Program-made: the position numbers and the translations under genes | The notes under the pieces: generated by a model | What the model saw: the letters and a program-made list of their open reading frames with translations, nothing else | Databases searched by the model: none | What the model was told of the DNA's origin: nothing | Shown: positions 35,754 through 45,767 of the stretch, piece after piece | Layout: each line of letters opens with the position of its first letter | Position numbering within the stretch: position 1 is the first letter of the stretch | NCBI GenBank assembly: GCA_947458405.1 | Contig: CANGZW010000004.1 | Location: 23,701-87,700 of the forward strand | DNA: 64,000 bases | From: Leptospiraceae bacterium | GTDB lineage: Bacteria > Spirochaetota > Leptospiria > Leptospirales > Leptospiraceae | Reading direction: 5' to 3'

Positions 35754-37640
35754 ATGGTAGAGAGAATTTATCAGCTTATTGAAAACATAGCCCAAAAATA
35801 TCCCCATAAAATATCGTTTAGAAAAAGAAATGGCAAAGCCTTAGATGGAAGAACATTTTCTGAAATCAAGGATTTAATTGATAACACTGTTGCTGGATTT
35901 GAAGCCCTAGGAATTGAACGGGGTAAAAAAATAGCATTTTTTTGCGATGCCAGCCCCAATTGGATCATTGGAGATATGTCAATCCTATCAGCTGGATGTG
36001 TAACGGTTCCTAGGGGAACAGATGTGACTGTAGATGACATAATCTACATAATTAATCATTCAGAAGCGACTATTGCCATTGTTCAAAAAGAAAAAGATAG
36101 AAAAAGATTAGAATCATTACGAGATAAAATTCCTAGCATCACAAAAATATTCATTCTCGAAGATGAAAAATCTGAATTGGCTACAGGTAGTGGAACTTTA
36201 GGAGAGATTATTGAATTAGGGAAAGAATTTCGTTTAAAAAATCCTAATGGCTTAAAAAAGAGAGTTGAATCAGTGAATCCCGAAGAACTGGCAACACTTA
36301 TCTACACAAGTGGTACTACAGGAGCTCCTAAAGGTGTAATACTCAACCAAAAAGGATGGCTTACAGCTATCTCCCATACTGTTGAGAGAATGAATTTAGG
36401 CCCCGAAGATTCTGCAATTTCCCTACTACCTCCCTGGCATGCATTTGAAAGAGCTTTGGAATATGCAACAATATCAATTGGTTTAGATTTTGTTGTAACC
36501 GATGCCAAGGTGTTGAAGGAAGACTTGGCTTTGTTCCATCCTACTGTATTTCCCAGTGTTCCTAGAATATGGGAATCGTTATACAATGGAATCATGGCAA
36601 AAATATCCAAAGAGTCTCCAATAAAACAAACTATTTTTAAAATGGCAATGGAGATTGGATCAGAGTGGGCTAACCAAAAAGCTAAATTTTTTGGATATGA
36701 CTTTCATATTGAAGAAAGATCTGTTCTCTCAGTCATAAGTATTAAAATTGCATCAGGTATTACATTAGTTTTATTATTTCCTTTAAAATTATTGGCAGAT
36801 ATAGTTTTCGCACCTATTCACCAAGCCTTGGGAGGACAACTCAGAATTTCAGTTTCCGCAGGTAGTGCACTACCTTCCGTTGTAGATAAATTTTTAACAT
36901 CAATTGGATTGAGAGTATTAGAAGGCTATGGTATGACAGAAACTTCTGCAGTAGTGTCTGTAAGAAATCCTGAATTTCCTATGCCCGGAACTTTAGGTAC
37001 ACCCATTTCTGGTTATTCCATTAAAATTAAAGATGATAAGGGAGTTGAAATAGCAGAAAATATCGGTAAAAAAGGAACCCTCTGGATAAAGAGCGATCAA
37101 ATTTTAAAAGGATATTATAAGAGACCTGAATTAAACAAAGAAGTATTTGATACAGATGGATACTTCAATACAGGTGATTTGATGATTGTTAACTGGAAAG
37201 GAGAATTAATCTTTTCTGGCAGGAGTAAAGATACACTTGTATTAGCAGGAGGAGAAAACATAGAACCCTTACCAATTGAAGATAAACTTTTGGAATCTCC
37301 TTTAATCGATCAAGTATTAGTGATTGGAAATGAGAAAAAATCTTTAGGAGTTATCATAGTACCTAATTTTGAAAATGTAAAATCATCAATTCCTGGTTTA
37401 ACTGATGATACGAAGTTATGGAATTCAGACCAAAAAGCTAGACAGTTATATAAGAATGAAATTTTAAATTTGATCTCTCAAAAAAATGGATTCAAATCCT
37501 TTGAGCAAATTCCAGGTAATTGTTTTTATATTTCTCATAGAGGCTTTGACCCTGATACTGAAATGACAAGAACTCTAAAAGTAAAAAGAAATATTGTTTG
37601 TGAAAATTTTTCATATGAGATTGATAAAATGTTCAAATGA
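35754..37640 (+). CDS. Long-chain acyl-CoA synthetase (AMP-forming)
   Basis: The 628-residue protein has the adenylation motif LIYTSGTTGAPKGV, the ACS/FadD motif GYGMTETSAVVS, DTDGYFNTGDL and GRSKDTLVLAGGENIEP before the C-terminal lysine region. It activates long-chain fatty acids to acyl-CoA for beta-oxidation or lipid synthesis. A hydrophobic stretch near residues 330-350 may anchor it at the membrane. It has its own promoter, and its stop overlaps a SpoIIE-like phosphatase gene. Confidence 0.93.
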   Translation: MVERIYQLIENIAQKYPHKISFRKRNGKALDGRTFSEIKDLIDNTVAGFEALGIERGKKIAFFCDASPNWIIGDMSILSAGCVTVPRGTDVTVDDIIYIINHSEATIAIVQKEKDRKRLESLRDKIPSITKIFILEDEKSELATGSGTLGEIIELGKEFRLKNPNGLKKRVESVNPEELATLIYTSGTTGAPKGVILNQKGWLTAISHTVERMNLGPEDSAISLLPPWHAFERALEYATISIGLDFVVTDAKVLKEDLALFHPTVFPSVPRIWESLYNGIMAKISKESPIKQTIFKMAMEIGSEWANQKAKFFGYDFHIEERSVLSVISIKIASGITLVLLFPLKLLADIVFAPIHQALGGQLRISVSAGSALPSVVDKFLTSIGLRVLEGYGMTETSAVVSVRNPEFPMPGTLGTPISGYSIKIKDDKGVEIAENIGKKGTLWIKSDQILKGYYKRPELNKEVFDTDGYFNTGDLMIVNWKGELIFSGRSKDTLVLAGGENIEPLPIEDKLLESPLIDQVLVIGNEKKSLGVIIVPNFENVKSSIPGLTDDTKLWNSDQKARQLYKNEILNLISQKNGFKSFEQIPGNCFYISHRGFDPDTEMTRTLKVKRNIVCENFSYEIDKMFK

Positions 37641-39931
37641 TGAATATACCCTTTGCAATAAGAATTGGTTTGGCGATTTTTGGAATTTGTGGTACTTTAA
37701 CTATTTCAGTATCACTAATTATTTATAATCAAATATCTGGAAGTATTTGGAATGGAATGAGTTCTAGACTAAAAGATTTAAATAGATTAGCTCTTTCTCA
37801 AATTAAGCCAGATCAGATCGAGACAATCATTAATTTAAAATCTTTAATTGAAACAAAATATCCTGTACCTCAAGATATAATGAATAACTTGAATTCTGGA
37901 GAAACTCTTTCTTTGCTACCAAAAGAAGACATTGACAAAATTCAAAGACAAGATGATTTTCAAGATATAATTCAATATCTTAGAAGAGTAAAATTTTCTA
38001 CTGCACAAAATGTAGTACCGAAAGAAAATTTAGCCCAGGCGCCTGCAAATAAATTAGATATTCCTTTAGTAAGATATGTATATATTCTAACTGATATTCC
38101 AGGAGTTAAGGATTATAAAAATTTGCGATTCATTGCAGATGGAGATTATGAAACTATCGACATAGATGATAATGGAATGATAGATAATGACGAAATATCA
38201 ACATCCGTAGGACAACTATATAATACTGCAGGACAACCCGGTATAGAAGAGGCATTCAAAGGATCAGTTTCCTCTAATCCTGAGTACACCATGGATCAAT
38301 GGGGAATATGGATTACATCTTATGGACCGATTTTCGATAATAACGGAAAAATTATTGCTATTCTCGGTATAGATATGAATGCAAAAGGTGAGTTTAATTT
38401 ACTTAGAAAACTAAGAATTGTAATTGTAGTGGTAATTATATTATCTATTTTTTTATCATTTTTAGCAGGATATATCATCTCCATATACTTTAATAAACCA
38501 ATTTCAGCCTTAATTAAAGGAGTAGATTCTGTTTCAAAAGAGAATTATGATTATCATGTTGATATTAAATCTAAGGATGAACTCGGATTATTAGCGAATA
38601 CATTTAACTTAATGGTTGATTCTGTCAAAGAGATGAAATCGAGACTTCAAGATTACACTGAATCATTGGAAGAAAAAGTAGAGAAGAGAACTATTGAACT
38701 CAAACAATCATTAGATGAAATAAATACACTAAAAGTCCAACAAGATGGAGACTACTTTTTAACATCGCTATTATTAGAACCTCTAAGTAAAAATACTGTA
38801 AATTCTGAAAACCTAAAGATCGAGTTTTTACTCAAGCAAAAAAAAGAATTCTTTTTCAAGAATAAAACTCTAAATCTCGGTGGAGATATAAACATTGCTC
38901 ATTCTGTTACTATTGAAAATAAAAAGTATATAGTTTTTCTTAATGGGGATGCGATGGGGAAATCTATTCAAGGAGCAGGAGGAGCACTTGTCTTAGGATC
39001 TGTATTTCAATCAATCATTGCTAGATTAAATTTGTCTCCGATTGAACAATCTAAAAGTCCGGAGAGATGGTTAAAAGATGCATTTGTTGAAATGCATAAA
39101 GTATTTGAAGCATTTGATGGCTCTATGCTTATGTCATCAATAATAGGACTTATAAATGATAGAACTGGATCCTTATATTTTATTAATGCAGAACATCCAA
39201 ACTTAATATTATTCAGAGATAATAAAGCTAAATTTATAGAACCAAATACAAACCTTAGAAAACTTGGAACCGAAGGTATAGATGGTCAGGTATCAATAAA
39301 TGTTATTAATTTAGAAAAAAATGATTCTATATTTATTGGCTCAGATGGAAAGGATGATATATTATTACAAAATGAAAATAAGCATAGAATCATTAATGAA
39401 GATGAATCTGTGATACTTAATATTCTTGAAAAAATAAATGGGAATATTGAAATTTTATTAGATGAAATTTATAAAATAGGTGAAATTTATGATGACTTAT
39501 CACTAATAAAATTGACATATAGCGGGGAAAGACCCTCAGTACAATTTTTAGAACTATTAAGGAATAAAGCTCTCAATTATTATTTTGAAAAAAAATATGA
39601 TAATTGTACATCTATTTTATCTCAATTATTTGAGTATGATCCAACTGATAATGAATTATTATACTACGGATCATATGCGGCTAAATTATCAAGGAATTTA
39701 ACATTAGCCGCTGACTGGGGAGAAAGACTTTATTTAAGAAATCCTAAAAATACTAATAATTTAATAAATCTCATAAATGTTCTATTGATTCAAAATAATT
39801 TATCGAGAGCAAATAGATTTTTAGGAAGACTTGATAAGCTAGAACATGATAAAGAAAATTACAATAAATTGAAATTATTATATATTAAAAAATATGAAAA
39901 ACTAAAATTAAATAATTTATTCATCAATTAA
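37637..39931 (+). CDS. Membrane sensor with HAMP and divergent SpoIIE-like phosphatase domain
   Basis: The 764-residue protein has an N-terminal membrane helix, a periplasmic sensor (about 30-255) containing an EF-hand-like DIDDNGMIDNDE loop, a second membrane helix, HAMP (about 280-335), a coiled coil and a SpoIIE-like domain (about 370-630). Key motifs are altered: LGGDINIAH for GGDxxD, and NGDAMGKSIQGAGG for DxxGHG. A helical TPR-like tail follows (about 640-764). The start overlaps the acyl-CoA synthetase stop (ATGA). It is either a variant phosphatase or a non-catalytic signalling protein. Confidence 0.85.
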   Translation: MMNIPFAIRIGLAIFGICGTLTISVSLIIYNQISGSIWNGMSSRLKDLNRLALSQIKPDQIETIINLKSLIETKYPVPQDIMNNLNSGETLSLLPKEDIDKIQRQDDFQDIIQYLRRVKFSTAQNVVPKENLAQAPANKLDIPLVRYVYILTDIPGVKDYKNLRFIADGDYETIDIDDNGMIDNDEISTSVGQLYNTAGQPGIEEAFKGSVSSNPEYTMDQWGIWITSYGPIFDNNGKIIAILGIDMNAKGEFNLLRKLRIVIVVVIILSIFLSFLAGYIISIYFNKPISALIKGVDSVSKENYDYHVDIKSKDELGLLANTFNLMVDSVKEMKSRLQDYTESLEEKVEKRTIELKQSLDEINTLKVQQDGDYFLTSLLLEPLSKNTVNSENLKIEFLLKQKKEFFFKNKTLNLGGDINIAHSVTIENKKYIVFLNGDAMGKSIQGAGGALVLGSVFQSIIARLNLSPIEQSKSPERWLKDAFVEMHKVFEAFDGSMLMSSIIGLINDRTGSLYFINAEHPNLILFRDNKAKFIEPNTNLRKLGTEGIDGQVSINVINLEKNDSIFIGSDGKDDILLQNENKHRIINEDESVILNILEKINGNIEILLDEIYKIGEIYDDLSLIKLTYSGERPSVQFLELLRNKALNYYFEKKYDNCTSILSQLFEYDPTDNELLYYGSYAAKLSRNLTLAADWGERLYLRNPKNTNNLINLINVLLIQNNLSRANRFLGRLDKLEHDKENYNKLKLLYIKKYEKLKLNNLFIN

Positions 39932-40026
39932 TATTTCATTTTAGACTTAATTAAAAAAGGTTAACATAAATAAAACATTTTTCATTGAATTAAATTATAA
40001 GTATTTAAAAATTAGTTATAAAGAAT

Positions 40027-42291
40027 ATGCGAATACTTCCAAAAATAAAATTTCAATTAAAATTATTTTTAAGTAATATATTTTTGACAGCACTAGCCTG
40101 CTTTGCGCTTGGTTTTACAGTTTCAAAAATTTCATCTGAAATCTATTTACAAATGTTTTTAGATGATAAAAAAAATTTGATGTTAAATATAACTGAATTA
40201 ATAGACGGAGATTTACATTCTAAATTTAATTCTCCCAAATCAAGCTCAGATCCGAGATATGAAAAACTTATAAATTATTTTGTAGATTTATCTAGAAGAG
40301 AAAAATTTATAACATGGATTTATAGTTTAAATTATAATAAAAAATCAGAGGATTTTACATATGCGATCGATCCAAGTATCACATATTATGATACAATTTG
40401 GATTGAATCAAATGTATTTGGAATTGAAGTATATAGAAATACAGAAAATAAATTAATTGCAAAATGGAATGATATGGAGTTTGATTCTGACTTTAATATT
40501 ACCTTCCTAGACTTTATCAGTAGTGTGAAAATTGAACAGGGAAATATAAGTAAAATATATATAAATGGACATTTAATTTTAAATGTAATGAGTGATCAAT
40601 CTCTAACAGGAGAAATTAATGGAAATTTAATAGATGAAAATAATGTTAATTTATTATATGAAAAATATATTGAAGAAAGAATTCCATATATAAGGTATAC
40701 ATATTCAAAAAAAGGAGAAGCATCTTCAATTCCTGGTACTCCCTGGGAAGAAACACTAGAATTCAAAAAACTTGCACTAAACGTTGTAAAGACATGCAAT
40801 CATTATTATCCAGAAAAACCAAATCCTATTATATACGGAAATTATTATAATATGATTGCTCCGATAAAAAACTTGGATGGATCTTGCTCGGGTGTAGTTA
40901 TCTTTGCTTTTTCAGATAGAGTATTGAATATTTTTAAATCTTCCTTAAAAGGAGTAATTTTTGAAATTTCATTATTTACCGTAATTATATCTATATTTAT
41001 TTCTTATCTACTCAGTAGATCATTTAGTAAAAATATTAATCAGACACTAGAAGTGGTAAATAAAATTTCTGGGGGAGACTTAAGCATTAGAATTAAATTG
41101 GATACAAATGATGAATTCGGTGACTTAGCAAATAAATTTAATAAAATGGTTGATTCATTACAAAATAGTATGACGACAACAGAAGTATTAAATAAAGAAT
41201 TAAAAGAAGCTATTCAAAAAGAAGAAGAATTATCAGCTAGTTTAGAGAAAAAAGTAATAGAGAGAACTGCCGCCCAAGAACATGCTTATAAAGAATTAAA
41301 GGCTTCACAGAATCAATTAATACAATCAGAAAAGATGGCTGCATTAGGACAATTAATAGCAGGTATCGCACATGAAATAAATACTCCCATTGGAGCAATC
41401 AAAGCTAATGCAGGTAATATCAATAATTCCATTAAAGATATAACCCAAATAACACCAAATTTAATGAAATCATTAGATGATAATGTTATAAATAAAATTA
41501 TTAATTTAATTGATAATACTGGAACCAATAAAGAAATTTTTACTACAAAGGAAGAAAGAAAAATTAAAAAAGAATTGATAGAAAAATTTAATAAAAATGG
41601 AATTGAAAATTCAGATGATATATGTCAATATTTAATAGATATTAAAATAGTAGATCTAAGTATAGAAGATATTATGATCTTTAAGCATCCAAAATCTTCT
41701 GATATTATCAAATATATATATAATATGGGGGGGCTTAAAATTAAAACTAAAAATATTGAGACATCTGTAGATAAAACATCTAAAATTGTATATGCACTTA
41801 AAAGTTATTCTCATAAAGATCATGCCGGAAATAAGCAAAAGGCAAATATAATCAATGGAATTGAAACTGTTCTGATCATTTATCAGAATTATTTAAAACA
41901 GGGAATCGATATAATCAAAGATTATGAGGATATTCCCGAAATTCTATGTTATTTAGATGAACTTAATCAAGTATGGACAAATCTCATTCATAATTCAATT
42001 CATGCAATGAAAAATAAAGGAATCATTTGGATAAATGTCTGTAAAAAATTCATGAATGAAAACGCTTCATCTGAAGGTATTAGTATCACAATAAGGGATA
42101 ATGGTTCAGGAATTCCTGAAGATATATTAGATAAAATTTTCGAACCATTTTTTACAACTAAAAATGCTGGTGAAGGATCTGGTCTTGGACTACATATCTG
42201 TAAACAAATTATTGATAAACATAATGGCATCATATTAGTAAGAACAGGGAAAGATGGAACTGCGATAGAAATTATGATTCCTATTCAATAA
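40027..42291 (+). CDS. Membrane sensor histidine kinase with HAMP domain
   Basis: The 754-residue protein has an N-terminal membrane helix, a large periplasmic sensor (about 35-305), a second helix, HAMP (about 330-385), a coiled coil, then the phospho-acceptor helix [13 protein letters not shown] (His near 449) and an ATPase domain with [15 protein letters not shown] and [12 protein letters not shown]. An unusually long insert of about 100 residues lies between the histidine helix and the ATPase domain. The following CheY-like receiver is a natural partner, by position. Confidence 0.92.
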   Translation: MRILPKIKFQLKLFLSNIFLTALACFALGFTVSKISSEIYLQMFLDDKKNLMLNITELIDGDLHSKFNSPKSSSDPRYEKLINYFVDLSRREKFITWIYSLNYNKKSEDFTYAIDPSITYYDTIWIESNVFGIEVYRNTENKLIAKWNDMEFDSDFNITFLDFISSVKIEQGNISKIYINGHLILNVMSDQSLTGEINGNLIDENNVNLLYEKYIEERIPYIRYTYSKKGEASSIPGTPWEETLEFKKLALNVVKTCNHYYPEKPNPIIYGNYYNMIAPIKNLDGSCSGVVIFAFSDRVLNIFKSSLKGVIFEISLFTVIISIFISYLLSRSFSKNINQTLEVVNKISGGDLSIRIKLDTNDEFGDLANKFNKMVDSLQNSMTTTEVLNKELKEAIQKEEELSASLEKKVIERTAAQEHAYKELKASQNQLIQSEKMAALGQLIAGIAHEINTPIGAIKANAGNINNSIKDITQITPNLMKSLDDNVINKIINLIDNTGTNKEIFTTKEERKIKKELIEKFNKNGIENSDDICQYLIDIKIVDLSIEDIMIFKHPKSSDIIKYIYNMGGLKIKTKNIETSVDKTSKIVYALKSYSHKDHAGNKQKANIINGIETVLIIYQNYLKQGIDIIKDYEDIPEILCYLDELNQVWTNLIHNSIHAMKNKGIIWINVCKKFMNENASSEGISITIRDNGSGIPEDILDKIFEPFFTTKNAGEGSGLGLHICKQIIDKHNGIILVRTGKDGTAIEIMIPIQ

Positions 42292-42331
42292 TTTTTCTAA
42301 AAAAATATATAAATTTTTAAAAATAATTTAA

Positions 42332-42360
42332 TTGCAAAAATATTATTTCACTGATATATA
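42332..42360 (+). promoter_or_regulatory. Candidate promoter for the receiver at 42441
   Basis: TTGCAA (-35) and TATATA (-10) are 17 bases apart, about 80 bases before the receiver gene start, which has TAGGTG as its ribosome site. Confidence 0.42.
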
Positions 42361-42440
42361 TTAGTTTAAGGGGAATTCAAAATATTTTAGGAAAAATATT
42401 TTCTTTTTTGAATATATAGACTAAAGTAGGTGATTTTTAA

Positions 42441-42803
42441 ATGAAAAAAATTTTAGTTGCGGATGATCAATTTGCAGTAGCAAAGGGACTAAGTGAGCTA
42501 CTCACAAGTGCAGGTTATGAAGTTTTTTTAGCCTCAGATGGAGAGATGGCAATAGACATTGCTATAAAAGAAACACCAAATTTAATTATAATGGACATTT
42601 TAATGCCCAAAAAATCAGGAATTGAAGCAGTTAAATTAATAAGAGTAAATGAAAATCTAAAAGATGTTCATATTATTTTTATTTCTTCTAAAGGACAGTT
42701 CAATGATGAAAAAAAAGCAATGGAAGCAGGTGGAAATAGCTTTGTTTACAAACCTTTTTCTCCAAAGAAAATGCTCCAAGAGATCAATATTATCTTATGT
42801 TAA
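42441..42803 (+). CDS. CheY-like single-domain response regulator
   Basis: The 120-residue receiver has the acidic pair near the start (VADDQ), the phospho-acceptor Asp in LIIMDILMPKKSG, a conserved Ser (FISSK) and the Lys in VYKPFSP. There is no output domain, so it should act by binding another protein. It follows the HAMP histidine kinase by 149 bp. Confidence 0.95.
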   Translation: MKKILVADDQFAVAKGLSELLTSAGYEVFLASDGEMAIDIAIKETPNLIIMDILMPKKSGIEAVKLIRVNENLKDVHIIFISSKGQFNDEKKAMEAGGNSFVYKPFSPKKMLQEINIILC

Positions 42804-42864
42804 ATTATTTTTATTATAATTCTAAATTTAAAAGATTTCATTCTGTTAGTTAAAGCCAATCCGT

Positions 42865-43077
42865 TTGTATAGAAATTTTTCAAAAATATTCTCAGAATTT
42901 AAGAATTCGGCGAATAAAAAAGAAGTAATACATTACCCACTTGATCTGAAAAAGTGCCTTCACGGGAACCTCACTAACTTGTTTACTGATCAAAAAGATA
43001 GACTTATTTTTACTGAAAAGGAAAGATTTTATAATAAAAAGAATTCATACTTAAGTAGTTTAATCCTACTCGCATAG
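42865..43077 (+). CDS. Doubtful 70-residue ORF in an intergenic region
   Basis: This TTG-started frame without a ribosome site is the only ORF in the 441-bp gap 42804-43244. Its base composition is a little richer in G+C than the flanks and the product (EFKNSANKKEVIHYPLDLKKCLHG...) reads like a normal soluble protein. It could be a real small gene, a remnant or chance. The rest of the gap is AT-rich with no other feature seen. Confidence 0.25.
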   Translation: MYRNFSKIFSEFKNSANKKEVIHYPLDLKKCLHGNLTNLFTDQKDRLIFTEKERFYNKKNSYLSSLILLA

Positions 43078-43244
43078 TGATTCTAATTTTTTAAACATTT
43101 TAGCTGAATAAAAAAATTTAAATAAAATATACTTTTTTATAAAAATAAATTATATTACTTATATTACGTTTAGTTTAACAATAAAATATAATAGATTTAT
43201 TCTACACTAAATTTTATATATGGAATACTCATACTTATAATACC

Positions 43245-45758
43245 ATGTTTAGATTAATATTAATTACTATTTCAATCTTTTTATTTACCTGTAGTAAAAA
43301 AGAAAAAATAACCTTTCCTCTTGTAGAAAAAGGTATAATTGACCTAAGTAAATGGGATTTTGAGAGAGAAGCTAAATTAAATTTAGATGGCGAATGGCTA
43401 TTTTCTTATAATAATCTTGTATTTTATCCTATTGATAATAAAGAGCTTGGCATCTTTAATTTTGTAAATGTTCCCTCCTCCTGGACAAATTATACTTATT
43501 CAAACAATAAACTACCTTCTTTTGGATATGGAACTTACTCAGTAAAGATTATTTTACCTAAAACAAGAAATTCATTAGTACTTAAGATATATGATTTAGG
43601 AACTGCTTATGAAATTTATGAAAATAAAATCTTAATTGGCTCTAAAGGGATAGTAGGAACCACTCCTGATACTTCACAAAGTCTACTTGTCTCTGATTTA
43701 TATGATATTGATATAAATAATGATATACTTTATTTAACATTCCATATTTCAAACTTCTCACACTCAAGAGCTGGAATATGGAGATCATTATCAATTGGAA
43801 AGAGAGATTATTTTTTAAAAGAAAGAGAAATAAAAATAGCTCTAGACTTATTCCTAATTGGATTTTTCTTTTTAATGAGTATTTATAATTTAAGTTTGTA
43901 CTTTTTTAGACCTAAGGATAAGACTCTACTTTATTTTTCCATATTTTCAATTATTCTTTCTGTTAGAATCTTCATAACTGGTGAAAAATTTATCTATTCG
44001 ATATTTCCTGATTTATCATTTAATTTTGTTATAACTTTGGAGTATTTAACTTTCATTACAGCCCCTTTTATCTTTAATTTATTTTTTTACCACCTTTTTC
44101 CAAAAAACACAAATAATAAAATCAACCTCCTTTTTAAGATTAATTTTTTTATATATGGAATTTTGATTATTTTAACCCCTCTTCATATCTACTCATCACT
44201 TGTAATGTATATGCAAATAAGTATAGTTTTATTTATAATTTATATTATAATAGTAACTATTTATGCATTTATGAAGAAAGCTGATGGATCGTTAATTTTT
44301 ATGTTTGGATCTATATTCATTTCTGGAGCAGTTATATTAGATATATTTGTTCTGAGGAATATAATATCTGTTAATCCTTTACCCTCTATTGGTTTTGTCG
44401 TATTTACCTTTTGTATTGCAATAATATTATCTAAAAAATTCTCAATGGGATTTATACTAGCAGAGGAATTAGCAAAAAGTTTAGAAATTTCCAATAAGGA
44501 CCTAAATAATTTAAAGCTCAATTTAGAGAATGAAGTAATAGATAGAACAATTGAGTTAATGCAATTAAATGAATTTTCAAAAAAAATTAATTCAATGGAA
44601 AGCCTATCTGAAATTATTTCAGAAGTAGAGAAATTCCTATGGGATAGATTTGGGATTAATTCTTTCTTTTATATGTTATACGATAATGAAAGTAAGGAGT
44701 TATTTACTTATGATTATCACTTTTCTATAGAGTTAGATGAGTTTTATAAAAATTATATTAAAAATTTAAGAATTACAAATAAGAAAAATCTCTTATTAGA
44801 ACTTAAAAATAATAAAAATCCATTTTTATTTAGCTCTATACCAAAAGAGTTATTTGAAGATGAAATTAACTTTCAATTAATCAATGAAATTGAAAATAAA
44901 ATAGGGACTTTCACAATCTTTCCTCTAGTAATCAATGATACTCTCGTAGGAACACTTAATATTGCATCCAATATTTATTCATCCAAATTACAGGATAGGC
45001 AGTTTCAATCTTTAATTAGATTTATAGATCAGTTTATAGGAGCAATTAGAGTATCAACCTTAACGATTAAAGCATTAACTGTTCAAGAAAAAATGGCAAA
45101 AATTGGGGGGATAGCTTCAGAAATAATTCATGATTTAAAAAACCCTCTATCAGCTATTAAGTTGTATGCTGAACTTTCATTAAGTGATACTGTGAGTCAT
45201 CAAAAAAGAATTGAATATATGAGTACAATATCTTCAGAAATAGATAGATTATCTAATATTACACAAGAAATATTAGATTTTGTAAAAGATAAATTTAACT
45301 TAGAGAAAGAAGAAGTAGATCTAAAACCTTTTTTGGAATCTATTTTAAAGTTTATATCTCCTGACCTCGAACATAAAGATATTAAATTAAATATGGAAAT
45401 AAATTATATTGGTATTTTATATATAGATAGAGATAGAATAAAAAGATGTATTCTAAATCTCATTTATAATTCCATAGATTCTCTAGATGTAATCACTGAT
45501 AACAGAATTAAGTTAATTAACTTTAGAGCTTATAAAAAAGAAAACTCAATTTATTTTGAAATAGAAGATAATGGATGTGGAATACCTGATGATATTCAAA
45601 AGTACATTTTTTTAAATTTTTTCTCCCATGGAAAAAATAGAGGGACTGGAATTGGATTATACTTAACTAAAAATATTATCAAAGACCATAATGGAGAGAT
45701 AGAATTTGAGAGCCTTGTGAATAAAGGATCTATGTTTCGATTTTATCTTCCTTTATAA
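43245..45758 (+). CDS. 7TMR-DISM lipoprotein histidine kinase with GAF domain
   Basis: The 837-residue protein begins with a signal ending in LFTC, a lipobox. A galactose-binding-like sensor follows (GIIDLSKWDFEREAKLNLDGEWLF; about 25-190), then seven membrane helices (about 195-400), a coiled coil, a GAF-like domain (about 440-600), the histidine helix IIHDLKNPLSAIK (His near 627) and an ATPase domain ending in GTGIGLYLTKNIIKDH. It is a paralogue of the two kinases at 45.8-50.2 kb but is the only one with a GAF domain. It faces them convergently. Confidence 0.92.
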   Translation: MFRLILITISIFLFTCSKKEKITFPLVEKGIIDLSKWDFEREAKLNLDGEWLFSYNNLVFYPIDNKELGIFNFVNVPSSWTNYTYSNNKLPSFGYGTYSVKIILPKTRNSLVLKIYDLGTAYEIYENKILIGSKGIVGTTPDTSQSLLVSDLYDIDINNDILYLTFHISNFSHSRAGIWRSLSIGKRDYFLKEREIKIALDLFLIGFFFLMSIYNLSLYFFRPKDKTLLYFSIFSIILSVRIFITGEKFIYSIFPDLSFNFVITLEYLTFITAPFIFNLFFYHLFPKNTNNKINLLFKINFFIYGILIILTPLHIYSSLVMYMQISIVLFIIYIIIVTIYAFMKKADGSLIFMFGSIFISGAVILDIFVLRNIISVNPLPSIGFVVFTFCIAIILSKKFSMGFILAEELAKSLEISNKDLNNLKLNLENEVIDRTIELMQLNEFSKKINSMESLSEIISEVEKFLWDRFGINSFFYMLYDNESKELFTYDYHFSIELDEFYKNYIKNLRITNKKNLLLELKNNKNPFLFSSIPKELFEDEINFQLINEIENKIGTFTIFPLVINDTLVGTLNIASNIYSSKLQDRQFQSLIRFIDQFIGAIRVSTLTIKALTVQEKMAKIGGIASEIIHDLKNPLSAIKLYAELSLSDTVSHQKRIEYMSTISSEIDRLSNITQEILDFVKDKFNLEKEEVDLKPFLESILKFISPDLEHKDIKLNMEINYIGILYIDRDRIKRCILNLIYNSIDSLDVITDNRIKLINFRAYKKENSIYFEIEDNGCGIPDDIQKYIFLNFFSHGKNRGTGIGLYLTKNIIKDHNGEIEFESLVNKGSMFRFYLPL

Positions 45759-45767
45759 TATATAATT

